A program made the position numbers and the translations under genes. 64,000 nt of DNA from Pratylenchus scribneri (taxonomy: Eukaryota; Nematoda; Chromadorea; Rhabditida; Pratylenchidae), in assembly GCA_030063045.1 (NCBI GenBank), contig JAQSEB010000032.1, positions 3,844,001 to 3,908,000 on the forward strand. Direction: 5' to 3'. This document shows positions 51,778 through 62,763 of the stretch, piece after piece (the stretch's first letter is position 1; each line of letters begins with the position of its first letter). A model generated the notes under the pieces. That model had not been told where the DNA came from. It saw nothing but the letters and a program-made list of their open reading frames with translations, and did not search any database.

Positions 51778-53832
51778 TTACAAATCAATATTTTCTGGAT
51801 ATATTCTGGGATATGAATGGCAAATTTGATTGTGGATTAGAATGGAGCAAACGGAGGCCAAACTGATGCCTAGTGAATCACCGGATGAAGCAATGGACAT
51901 GGAAAATTCACGAACTTCGGGTCGAGCCTAAAAATAAATAATTATTGGAAAATATTCAATTATTCGTCACCTCTTTGTGGATTCGATGGAATGTGTTCAC
52001 GTATGAGGCACCGCCGTAAAGGCCTTCAATGTAGATGAGCAAAAAAATGATGAAAATGTGCGGGATGAAGGCAAAAAGTGCTTGGAAATAGAAAAGGACC
52101 AAATTGGCACACTAAAAAAATGCAAATTAATTTAATAGGGTAAAATGGATAATATTACCTGAAGGAATGGAAGAAGGAAAAGGCCAAATCGCGGCAATTG
52201 AAAAAGGAACACGGATGACCGCGAAGTGAACACGCCGAATTGGTAAAGTGTTTGGTACCATCGAAATTGGCTGGCGAGAGCAAATGAAAAGCCGTGGGAA
52301 CAGTCGAAATGGACCAATTGATGCTAAAATTGAATTTAGGGTGAATTTATTTTGGTGGAGGGTGGTGGAACGAACCAATCCAGAATTGATCAAATATTCG
52401 GCAAAATAGACAATGCTCAGTGGAATCATATAGCGAAGAAGAGGCTGAAAAATGAATGGAAAATGGGCCAAAAATGAAATAAAATAAAACTTACCAAGAC
52501 CAATTTGAGTTTATAGGAAAGTGGAAATTCGTTGGTAGTCGCCGATTGTGCCGATGTGCCATTTCCATTGGATGGCATTGGTGCCACTTTATTGGTCCCA
52601 TTCGAATTTGTCGTGCTTGATTGGGTTGTTTTGCTGGTTTCTGTTGTCGATGATTGTGTTGAACATTCGGCAGAATTGGAGGAAATTATGCTGATGGCCG
52701 CCTCCTTCTTTTCAGCTGCTGTTTTCGGCACAATCCAAGTGGATGGACGCAAAAGGGACATTTTATGGACGGTGGCCGATGGAGTCAAAATAAACCAATA
52801 ACTGAAAATAAATTTATTATTTAAATTCAAAAATTTATTTCCCCTCGATTTGTTCCAATTTTTCTAATAAATGATAAAAATTTGATAGAAAATTCCTAAA
52901 AATCATCTTTAGATAAGATTGGAATTTTTCGAGAATTCAATACAAAAATGCAATAAATTTCCATGAAAATATTCCCAAAAGATTATGGAAGAAACGTACG
53001 CAATGACAAAAATTGCAGGGACGATTAGCATTGAGAGGAGTGCATTTTTGGGTGAAAGAGCAAATAGCATTTTTGGCTCAGTCAACAAAGCATAGGCCAA
53101 TGAGCCAATCAAACCGGCGCCTCCCGTCCCCGACGACCATGCAGCAATGCTCGATCTGCACAAAAAAAGTGGATTAAATTAAATGAATAAAAAGAAAAAG
53201 AATACTTTTTATAATGTGAAGAAAGTGCCAAATAGCATAATTCGCCAAGGCCGGAACTCATTGAAGCAAAAACAACACCAATTAATGACATTTCAATGCA
53301 GGTGGAAAATGCGACAATCAAATAGCTGAATGTTTGAAGGGAACAGACGAGGAAATGTCGAAACCTTAAATAATAATGAAAATAAAATATTAAGTGTAAT
53401 TAACCCAAATGGAATTCGATTCATGAAAAATGGAAATGTGAATTTGATTAGAAGAGCCGGCAAAATATCAGCCATTAGAATTGCGCCAGTTGACATTAGC
53501 TGTTCACATCGCGGTTTTCCCAATTGTTCCTGTTCAATTTAATTAATTTATTTACGATTCGATTATCGATTACTTACAATGCATTGTTGTGATGAAGAAT
53601 AATTTGTTGAATTTTTTGAGTCGATTCCTTTTTCCTGTAGATGGATTATGTCCTCTGCTGCGGAAAGCATTATAACCTAAATTGATTTGATTAAATTAAT
53701 TGTTTAACAAAGATTTACATATGCAAAATTGTTTGCCAATCCAAATATCCTAAAAACATAATGAATATAGATGAAATAAACAAATAAATAATTTTACCAG
53801 AAAGCGACAATGTCCCGAAATCCATTGGCCAT
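51778..53832 (-). CDS. cln-3: CLN3/battenin lysosomal membrane protein
   Basis: Polytopic late-endosomal/lysosomal membrane protein; loss of human CLN3 causes juvenile Batten disease. Eleven exons (53798-53832, 53719-53749, 53578-53676, 53405-53529, 53206-53364, 53000-53155, 52495-52801, 52376-52444, 52159-52323, 51971-52111, 51778-51927) encode 478 residues (human 438). Family blocks seen: RDIVAFWIFGLANNFAYVIM, GVVFASMSSGLGE, WSSGTGGAGLIGSLAYALLT, IPLSIVYFAEYLINSGL, FRWYQTLYQFGVFTSRSS, IYIEGLYGGASYVNTFHRI. A Ser/Thr/Asn-rich cytoplasmic loop in exon 7 is much longer than in vertebrates and accounts for the extra length. All introns are GT-AG. Molecular function is still debated; glycerophosphodiester export and lysosomal pH roles have been proposed for the family. 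Confidence 0.95.
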
Positions 53833-54769
53833 GTTTGATTAAATTTTAGAAGATTTTAATTATTGTATTCAAGATTAAATCTTAATAATGTTCTTTCTTT
53901 GAATTGGAAGTGATAAAGGAATTTTATATGGGAAGTTGGTTGGTTATTTTCATATTTGTTTATCAATTTGGAAAGAAGGAAGTGGGAAGCAATTCTTTAT
54001 AAGCAGCCGTAGCTAAACCAAAAAATTTGACTGACGATGACGAGAATAAGTATATTTGAGAACTATAAAAATAATAAATACTTATTAACGGGTTATTATG
54101 ATTGTGACCTTGAGATTTGAGAAATGCGGGAAGAGTGTGGGATGGATTGGGTAACATTTGAGGTCCCCGCCGCCGTAGACAGAGACAGGATTATTGTTCA
54201 CTATCATTATTGATTGTTTTTGTTGTAAAAAGTAAAACCAAATGCGCAATGAAATGATTAAAAATATTATTTGTAAAACCAAATGCGCAATATCAATTCA
54301 TAAACAAAACAAAAACAAAAAGCAAAACCTCAACTTTTTTTATCATTTCAAAACATTATGCCAATAAAAAGGTGAAAATATATTTAAATTTTATTAGTAC
54401 CGTACTTATAATTATTGATTGATGATTGATTGATCAGCGATTCATTCAATAGATGAAAATTTTATTTACTCGAGAAGATTAACTAAAAATCCCGTACAGA
54501 CGACAAATCGTCAATCCCTATATTTTCAACAATAATTTTAGTATTCAAATGAGTTTATAAAATATAATATCTCGTATTAATAGCCGCAAACAATCTCTCA
54601 AATTCTTCTGATTTTCGAGAATAATGGAATCATTGTTAATTTATTATTACATATTTATTTAATTATTAAAGTTAAATGAAACTAAAATTAGACAATTAAA
54701 ATTAGTAAATTGTCATGTTTCAAGAAATGGAATTATCAATTGCTCTTATCACGTTAAATTTTGGGAGCT
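53833..54769. other. Intergenic, nothing recognised
   Basis: AT-rich spacer between the cln-3 promoter side and the 3' end of the repeat-protein gene. TTTATT near 54638 and 54656 (AATAAA on the minus strand) are candidate polyadenylation signals for the latter. Confidence 0.4.
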
Positions 54770-55900
54770 TCACTTCCTTTCTTTTTTCTCCGCATTTTTC
54801 TGCCCCTCGATTTCCTTCTTTTCAGTATCACGTTTGTCCTTCTTGTGTTCATCGGCGGTTTTTTGGCCTTCAATTTCCTTCTTGTCCACATTGCGTTTCT
54901 CTTTTTTGTGTTCATCGACGGTTTTTTGGCCTTCAATTTCCTTCTTTTCAGTATCACGTTTGTCCTTTTTGTGTTCATCTACATTTTTCTGGCCCTCAAT
55001 TTCCTTCTTGTCCACATTTCGTTTGTCCTTCTTGTGTTCATCGGCGGTTTTTTGGCCTTCAATTTCCTTCTTTTCAGTATCACGTTTGTCCTTTTTGTGT
55101 TCATCTACATTTTTCTGGCCCTCAATTTCCTTCTTGTCCACATTTCGTTTGTCCTTCTTGTGTTCATCGGCGGTTTTTTGGCCTTCAATTTCCTTCTTTT
55201 CAGTATCACGTTTGTCCTTTTTGTGTTCATCTACATTTTTCTGGCCCTCAATTTCCTTCTTTTCAGTATCACGTTTGTCCTTTTTGTGTTCATCTACATT
55301 TTTTTGGCCTTCAATTTCCTTCTTGTCCACATTTCGTTTCTCTTTTTTGTGCTCATCGACGGTTTTTTGGCCCTCAATTTCCTTCTTTCCAACGTCCCGT
55401 TTGTCTTTTTTGTGCTCATCGACGGTTTTTTGGCCCTCAATTTCCTTCTTGTCCACATTTCGTTTGTCCTTCTTGTGTTCATCGGCGGTTTTTTGGCCCT
55501 CAATTTCTTTTTTGTCCACATTTCGTTTGTCCTTTTTGTGCTCATCGGCGGTTTTCTGGCCTTCAATTTCCTTCTTTTCAGTATCACGTTTGTCCTTTTT
55601 GTGTTCATCTACATTTTTCTGGCCCTCAATTTCCTTCTTGTCCACATTTCGTTTGTCCTTCTTGTGTTCATCGGCGGTTTTTTGGCCCTCAATTTCTTTT
55701 TTGTCCACATTTCGTTTGTCCTTTTTGTGCTCATCAATGGTTTTCTGGCCTTCAATTTCTTTTTTGTCAACATTTCGTTTGTCCTTCTTGTGCTCATCGA
55801 TGGTTTTCTGGCCTTCAATTTCCTTCTTGTCCTCGGCTGGTCGTGCTTCAATGGACCAAATGGCCAAAATCACTAACAGGCAAATAATGCTGAATTTCAT
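54770..55900 (-). CDS. Secreted lysine-rich protein of 16 tandem 21-residue units
   Basis: Single-exon gene, 376 residues. I start it at 55900, where MKFSIICLLVILAIWSIEA forms a clear signal peptide; an upstream ATG at 55933 would bury it. The mature protein is almost entirely a 21-residue repeat of the form KKEIEGQK-T/N-A/V/I-DEHKKDKR-N/D-V/T-D/E, 16 full copies plus a partial one ending AEKKERK. Two unit types alternate (…KRNVD and …KRDTE), showing higher-order duplication. Every unit ends in KKDKR or KKEKR, a good Lys-Arg convertase site, so it could release many 19-residue peptides; it could also stay whole as a disordered charged protein. No cysteines and no known domain. A TATA-like TATTTAAA lies at about 55949-55956 on this strand. 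Possible secreted effector or neuropeptide-like precursor; function unknown. Confidence 0.85.
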   Translation of the reverse strand: MKFSIICLLVILAIWSIEARPAEDKKEIEGQKTIDEHKKDKRNVDKKEIEGQKTIDEHKKDKRNVDKKEIEGQKTADEHKKDKRNVDKKEIEGQKNVDEHKKDKRDTEKKEIEGQKTADEHKKDKRNVDKKEIEGQKTADEHKKDKRNVDKKEIEGQKTVDEHKKDKRDVGKKEIEGQKTVDEHKKEKRNVDKKEIEGQKNVDEHKKDKRDTEKKEIEGQKNVDEHKKDKRDTEKKEIEGQKTADEHKKDKRNVDKKEIEGQKNVDEHKKDKRDTEKKEIEGQKTADEHKKDKRNVDKKEIEGQKNVDEHKKDKRDTEKKEIEGQKTVDEHKKEKRNVDKKEIEGQKTADEHKKDKRDTEKKEIEGQKNAEKKERK

Positions 55901-55948
55901 TTTCTTTTCGTTATTTGTTAAATGATAATTCAATGGACTTTAAGTGCG

Positions 55949-55956
55949 TTTAAATA
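55949..55956 (-). promoter_or_regulatory. TATA-like box of the repeat-protein gene
   Basis: TATTTAAA on the minus strand, about 50 bp upstream of the ATG at 55900. Confidence 0.4.
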
Positions 55957-56526
55957 GGCTCCGAAATCCTTATTTTCAGCATCTAAGCTCCACCTATTTT
56001 TGATCAAATTTGTCAACAATTTTGGTTCAACCCATCTTAATATGTCAAGTTTTGCGCGCTTTTTGTTGAGATTTGGGAAATTTCCCACAAATGATTGATA
56101 CGTCGCACTCTTTTGCCCACAGAACATTGTAAAGTTGATATTTTTCAGCTCTGTTCGGTAAATTTGTTTTCGTAATTTTGGGGCATACCGGTCTCAGATT
56201 TTTCCATCGACTAAACAAAAAAGTCACATGTATTTGCCTGCAATGGTTTCATCGAAAAAAATTAATTTTCATCGAAACTTTTGGCAAATATTTCAATGAA
56301 AAGTTCGGCACGAAACCCACGTTTTACTTTAAATTATAAAAAATATATTTTGAGAATGTGGAATAAAGGTCAATAGGACAAATAAAGTTGTTGATTTGTT
56401 CGAGAAAATTGGGCCAAAAATGGAAATGGAGTAATTGATAATTTGATTTTAGACAATTAAAAATTAAGATAATCTAATTAATTTTATAATTAATTAAAGT
56501 CATATTTTGTTGTTATCTTTTTCCTC
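55957..56526. other. Intergenic, nothing recognised
   Basis: AT-rich spacer between the promoter of the repeat-protein gene and the next minisatellite. Confidence 0.4.
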
Positions 56527-57741
56527 TGATTCTCCCAAACATTCTGATTTTCTGCCAAACATTCTGATTTTCTGCCAAACATTCTGATTTTCTGCCAAAC
56601 ATTCTGATTTTCTGCCAAACATTCTGATTTTCTGCCAAACATTCTGATTTTCTGCCAAACATTCTGATTTTCTGCCAAACATTCTGATTTTCTGCCAAAC
56701 ATTCTGATTTTCTCCAAACATTCTGATTTTCTGCCAAACATTCTGATTTTCTGCCAAACATTCTGATTTTCTGCCAAACATTCTGATTTTCTGCCAAACA
56801 TTCTGATTTTCTGCCAAATATTCTGATTTTCTCCAAACATTCTGATTTTCTGCCAAACATTCTGATTCTGCCAAACATTCTGATTTTCTGCCAAACATTC
56901 TGATTTTCTGCCAAACATTCTGATTTTCTGCCAAACATTCTGATTTTCTGCCAAACATTCTGATTTTCTGCCAAACATTCTGATTTTCTCCAAACATTCT
57001 GATTTTCTGCCAAACATTCTGATTCTGCCAAACATTCTGATTCTGCCAAACATTCTGATTTTCTCCAAACATTCTGATTTTCTCCAAACATTCTGATTTT
57101 CTCCAAACATTCTGATTTTCTCCAAACATTCTGATTTTCTGCCAAACATTCTGATTTTCTCCAAACATTCTGATTTTCTGCCAAACATTCTTATTTTCTC
57201 CAAACATTCTTATTTTCTCCAAACATTCTGATTTTCTCCAAACATTCTGATTTTTTGCTAAACATTCTGATTTTCTGCCAAATATTCTGATTTTCTGCCA
57301 AACATTCTGATTTTCTCCAAACATTCTGATTTTCTCCAAACATTCTGATTTTCTCCAAACATTCTGATTTTTTGCTAAACATTCTGATTTTCTGCCAAAC
57401 TTTCTGATTTTCTCCAAACATTCTGATTTTCTCCAAACATTCTGATTTTCTCCAAACATTCTGATTTTCTCCAAACATTCTGATTTTCTCTAAACATACT
57501 GATTTTTTGCTAAACATTCTGATTTTCTGCCAAATATTCTGATTTTCTCCAAACATTCTGATTTTCTCCAAACATTCTGATTTTTTGCTAAACATTCTGA
57601 TTTTCTGCCAAATATTCTGATTTTCTGCCAAACATTCTGATTTTCTCCAAACATTCTGATTTTCTCCAAACATTCTGATTTTCTCCAAACATTCTGATTT
57701 TCTGCTAAACATTTTGATTTTCTCCAAACATTCTGATTTTT
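56527..57741. repeat. 19/20-bp minisatellite array
   Basis: About 62 copies of ATTCTGATTTTCTGCCAAAC (20 bp), mixed with a 19-bp form (…TTTTCTCCAAAC), an 18-bp form (ATTCTGATTCTGCCAAAC) and a TTTTTTGCTAAAC form. The right half shows recurring blocks of the variants. Long minus-strand frames arise only because three 20-bp units make 60 bp. Unrelated to the 24-bp family. Confidence 0.97.
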
Positions 57742-58144
57742 AAAAAGATGATATGATTAAAGCGAAAAAGAAGCAGTGTTTTGTCACCAATATTCGTCAA
57801 TTGTCAATTCCATATTACACAATTTTTTTGATTATCGTATCCTTTGTATGATGCAATTAATTGTAAAAATTTATCTCATATCATCTGAATTTGTCTCATC
57901 TTTATTTTAGCCCTATAAAATATATTTGGATTTTAAAGTCAAAGTACAAACGTGGTAAACAACTTTCTTCCCCAACTGGTTTTTCATTTTTAGTCCGACA
58001 AAACTGTTCGTTTTAAATCATTCATCATTCTTTAACGTTTTTAGCGTTCCAATTCCTCTTCATTATAGAATGGGGTTAGTGGGAATAAAATAAAATGGAA
58101 TAAAATAATAAATGAAATGTGAATAATTTTATATCAAAAATATT
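57742..58144. other. Intergenic, nothing recognised
   Basis: AT-rich, 3' side of the Srsx-like receptor gene. Confidence 0.4.
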
Positions 58145-59459
58145 CTATAATGTCAAGGTCAATGCTGCTGGATGAACTCTTGTGATTGGTCCAATTGTGG
58201 ATCTTGATGAGGAATTGTTGTTCATCATTGTTGGCATCACATGTCGACCACCGGCATTCGATTGTTGATTTGTCTTTCCAAAAATTCGGCCCATTTCTTG
58301 GTTTATGATTTTGCGATATTCCGTGCTTAAATTATAAGAATTAAATTCAAATTCCATTTTACCTGAAGGCATAAAGGATTGGTGTGTTTGCGGCGGCACC
58401 AATATTCACCAAAACTCCACCGGCAACATTCACAAACCACAGACTAATTGGGTCAAAATGGAGCACATCGCTGACCACTGCGCGGATTATTGTATTCAAC
58501 AAATAGCCGCCAACCATAATGACAATTATGGCAGCCAATGATTTAAACAAACGAACATTTCGGGCACTTTGACCTGCAATAAAATCAAACAAAAATGAAT
58601 GGGAAGGACAAGCTTAATAACCCTTTCGGAAAACCAATGCTCCAATGATGATGTAAAAGAGGAAACAACAAATGCAAATGGCCATATTGTATTTGTAAAT
58701 CAAATCGACTGGACTGCAAATATCACTGAGTTGACCGGTGACTGGCCTGGATTAATCAAAATATATTGAATTGAATTGGGGAGATGGATGAATCCACTCA
58801 TTTGGATTTTGAATGCCAAAATTGATGACCAAATAGGAAAGATAAATCCCAGGAATGGAAGCAAGCAAAGAATAAGCGATCAAATATATTAGCCCATCCA
58901 ATTTTGTATGTCTGCAAATTTATTGAATGCAATCAAATTTATTGGGGATAACCAACATTTTTGGGAAAGCGACACACAGGAATCGGTCAATGGCCGTTTC
59001 GAACATTGTGAAAATGGCGGCATTATAGCCAAAAATGGATTGAATTTGGAATGAAGTGCTGGCCATAAATGGAATGAAATTACGGCCAGAGAAAATTGTG
59101 TAAAGGAAAATATAATGTCCAGTTTGGTGGAGAAATTCGCAAAGAGAATGCTGGGCCAACAAATAATTGGAAGTGCCACGAAGAGATTTGCTGAAAATGA
59201 TGGATTTAAGAGGGGAAAGATTTGAAGGGATGGACTTGTGCCGAATGGTCAAATAGACAAGGAAAATGTTCAAAATATTCCCAGAAATGGTACAAATTCC
59301 AATTAAAATGGCCATCAACAACAATCCGGGATTGAGGCCTGCACTTCGATATGCATTGTAGAACTAAAGGGAAATTAATATTATTTTCGCCATTCATTAA
59401 TTCGCTATTACCTCATTTCCCAAAACAGTTGAATTGGAAGAAAGTTGGCTCAAATTCAT
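58145..59459 (-). CDS. Seven-transmembrane receptor (Srsx-like chemoreceptor)
   Basis: Nematode GPCR of 346 residues. Seven exons (59412-59459, 59236-59363, 58957-59190, 58798-58911, 58622-58746, 58363-58573, 58145-58325). The extracellular N-terminus has possible glycosylation (NLSQLSSNST). Helix 1 has GICTISGNILNIFLV, helix 2 starts KSLRGTSNYLLAQHSLCE, and helix 3 ends in TAIDRFLCVAFP (DRF for DRY). Extracellular loop 2 contains TGQLSDICSPVD with the expected Cys. Helix 7 has VNIGAAANTPILYAFR, close to NPxxY. The LRGT.N and CSP features suit the Srsx family. The 45-nt stretch 59191-59235 is treated as an intron; it is also open in frame, so retention would add 15 residues to the first intracellular loop. 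Confidence 0.85.
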
Positions 59460-61418
59460 TGGTGTTTTGATTTCCGAGTTAATTTTTGTCTATTTTTATA
59501 TTCCAAAATTGTTTGATAATCAAAAACAATCTGTAATTTATCACGCTTTAATAAATATAAATTCAAAGGCAAATATTCACATGGAAAAAAAAATTAAAAA
59601 AGCTCAAATAAAGGGAAATGACATTTAATTAATTATTTCGTACTTTTTTTTTCATTTTTAGGAAATTAAATTCAGTCACGAAAAATGAAAAAATATTTTT
59701 ATGAATATTTTTATGGCAATTACAATTTAGAGGATAACTTTTTAAAGGAAATGTAAGAAATATTCATAAATTTGTGGCCATAAATTTGAGAAGCCTAACT
59801 TCAAAAAAGAATAACCCAAGCTCAAGCATCAGATGGCATACAATTTTATTTTTTATTCAGCCCACTCACAACATCTGGCTGCAAAAGCACATTTGAGGGT
59901 CCCAAATTAAAAATTGTGGATATTCATAATAAACTGGCATCGAGTGAAATTAATTTATATTAAATATTTGTGATTTTTGAAGAAAGATAGGGCAGGTGAA
60001 TATAAGAATGATTTTAAAATGTTAATATTTACAAAAATGGCAACAACAATCCCTTAATTTAAATAATTTGAGCAAAAGTAAAAAAAAAATTGGCTGCAAA
60101 ATCACATGCTAACTTAATCCCCAGTGAATTTTAAATATACAAATTGTCTATTAAAGAAGATAATAAAAAAAGTAATATAATATTATATATAAATGGCATG
60201 GCAATTGGCTAAATTTAATTTGAGCAAAAATCGACTACTATAAAATCACCTGCTATAATTTAATGTTTTGATTTTTTAATCTATTGTCTATTGAAAAATT
60301 ACACAAAATCTTTGCTCGCTGCAGCCTTAAATGAAAGAGAGGATATGGTATTGGAAGAATACGGTATTGGAAATCGAGGAAAACATAAATTTTCCCTTCT
60401 CTTGTTGAGATTTGACATTTGAGTGGGAGAATATCCCTCCAAGGTTTTTTGGACATAACTTTTGAATTGGTTAGCCAATTTCACTGATAATATTATTTTG
60501 AAGAGTAGAAATTTGACAATATTTTTGGCATAAACATAATGGGGCAAGATATTTTTCTATAATTTGCGTTATTTTGGAAAACTTGACTACAACGATGCTT
60601 CTTCCAATGAGAGTTATAAATTGTTGTATATTTTTGTGGTACTTTTTAAAGCCTAAATTGATGATAATGAGATTATTGGTGTAAATCATATCAAAAATGA
60701 CGAAGCATCAAAAAGTGGGTTCTTTTTAATGGCTTTACATTGGGTGGTCTTATTCCTAATTACCATTCTTAAAATTATTATGAATTTTACAGCCATAAAA
60801 GCTAAATAAATCTTTTTTGTTGGATAATAATGGCATTTTGGATTTGGCGAATAACAATTTCTTTGCAGCAGATGCAAATTAGACCTCTATTTTCACCAAC
60901 CATTCATAAAAAGAATTCATTTCATAGAATTCAACTAAAATTCTATTTTAACTCAACAATTTTCGATTACAAAAGGTAAAAATATTTATTTCAAACAAAA
61001 TTTAATTCTTCAATGAAGAAATGTCATGTTGATGTGAAAATTAAATTAAAAAACAATAAAATGATGAGCAAATATTTTCAGAAAAATTAATTAAGTACAA
61101 ATAAAATGGAAATATATGTAAATGAGAAGAATGGAAATTTGTTGAATTAAGAAAGATGGCAGATTAAATTTATTTTGAAATTTATGAAAAAATGGCTGGA
61201 CGAAAAAATTATCATAAAAAAGAATAAAACATTTTTTGGGATAGAATTATTGCATTTTTCAACCAGCCATTTTTGTACAAAAAGGAATGGAAGAAAATGG
61301 TGATTTTGTGTTTTTGGGGATTTGAAGAATAAAAGGAAAGTTCCCAGCCATTGAATTGATGAATGTTTTCCTCCACACCAACAATGTTTTCGTCCTGTTC
61401 TTCTCCTTTTTGCACTGC
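59460..61418. other. Intergenic, 2 kb
   Basis: Very AT-rich. Contains a diverged tandem duplication (phrases such as AATTTGAGCAAAA and AAAATCAC-TGCTA recur near 60065 and 60220). No gene supported. Confidence 0.4.
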
Positions 61419-62763
61419 TCAGCTTTTCACGCAAATTGCCTTGCGAACCGCTGATTCGGTGCCATTCTTCTCCCGAAGTGCATTTGCTTCCAACTCTTTG
61501 CTCTGCACTTTGCCTGGTTTTGGCACGAGAACACCCAAACGGTCGGCATAGAAGTCAGGCACTAGGTCGGTGCGTCCTTCCATTTGGCCTTCAACAATGT
61601 CATCAACCTGGAAACAGAACGAAATTACCAAAATTTGCCAAATTAAAACTGACCCCATGGCATCCACTCAGCACCAACATTGTTCGCAATCCGTGGTCTT
61701 TTCCGAATTTCACATCAGTGTTCACCCGATCGCCAATCATCATTGTTCGACGTGGATTGATCTTCCATCGGCGACAAATGTAGTCGAATGCCGGGGTGTT
61801 CGGTTTGCCAACGGTCAATGGTTCACGACCACATGCTGTTTTGACTGCTGCCACCAATGGGCCGGCATCGGGAATGATTGTTTCCGGGTTGGGCCCAGGG
61901 CATGTTTCGTCCTCATTTGTGGCCAGGAAAAGGCAATCTTCGCTCTGAAAAATAATTTATATTAATTTTGGTCATGCCCAATTTGGACTGACCCGCAAAT
62001 AGTTGGCCGATTTCATCAATTTCAAATAATTGAAGTATTTTTCGTAGCCAACAACGACGGCGCCGACCTTCTCCGGATGTTCTTCCAATTCGATGTCATA
62101 GAGGAAAGCAGAACCCTTTGAGGCCGGTTGTTCATCGACTGGATCAAATCTTGAATTGAAAAGAAATTGAATTAAGGTCCAAAATGAGGCAATAATTTAC
62201 CCATCGCCGAAATATTCAATGTTGAGCATTGACAATTCGTCTTTGATTCCTTGGCATCCAATCAAATAGACTTTCTTGCCATCCTGTGCCATTCCCGATT
62301 GGTGGATCAAATCGGCAACAACGGCGGCCGGATTCACGATGTTGTGCTGAAAAGCAATGAAATTAACAAAATTATTTGAAACAGTATTCTACCTCATTGA
62401 TGCAACGCCCATAGCCAAGATTGGCCAATTTTTTGGCGTAGACGGCACGGGATTTTGTTGCATTGTTGGTCAAAACGATGATGCGTTTATCGTTGGCAGC
62501 AAGGAAATCGATGAAATCCGAAGAGCCAGCAATTGCTTGTTCGCCCAACCAAAGAACACCTTTAAATTAATGTTTTGAAATGGAAAATATTAATTGGTGG
62601 TATTACCATCCGCATCGAAAATGAACGTGTCAATGTCGTTGAGGATTTGGCGTTGGAATGATCGGCTGTCCAATTGACGCGGCATTGGCACAACGGGTTC
62701 AGCTTGGATGTTGGATTGAACACGTTGATTGTTTTGGTCAAGATCACAATTGAAGGCGGGCAT
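61419..62763 (-). CDS. pgph: HAD-superfamily phosphoglycolate / 4-nitrophenyl phosphatase
   Basis: Cytosolic HAD phosphatase of the PGP (CIN/AUM) group, which clears 2-phosphoglycolate and related toxic side products. Six exons (62607-62763, 62393-62559, 62201-62346, 61993-62149, 61654-61944, 61419-61607) encode 368 residues. HAD motif I is TFIFDADGVLWLG (nucleophile and general acid Asp), motif II VLTNNATK, motif III the Lys in VGKPNTPAF, motif IV MMIGDRVNTDVKFG. The C2-type cap lies between motifs II and III and includes GSAFLYDIELEEHPEKVGAVVVGY. The N-terminal 35 residues and the Glu/Lys-rich C-terminal tail extend beyond the human enzyme (321 aa). The start at 62763 gives MPAFNCDLD; an upstream ATG in the same frame at 62853 is less likely because it lies in the presumed 5' UTR. 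Confidence 0.93.

Noticed and set aside
54715..55925. Three long plus-strand open frames (about 360-390 codons) over the repeat-protein gene
   Set aside because: They are antisense shadows of a 63-bp tandem repeat that happens to lack stops in several frames. Only the minus frame has a signal peptide and sensible composition.
56490..57727. Minus-strand frames of up to 324 codons (AENQNVWQKIRMFGRKSECL-like)
   Set aside because: Product of the 19/20-bp minisatellite; three frames of the same repeat are equally open.
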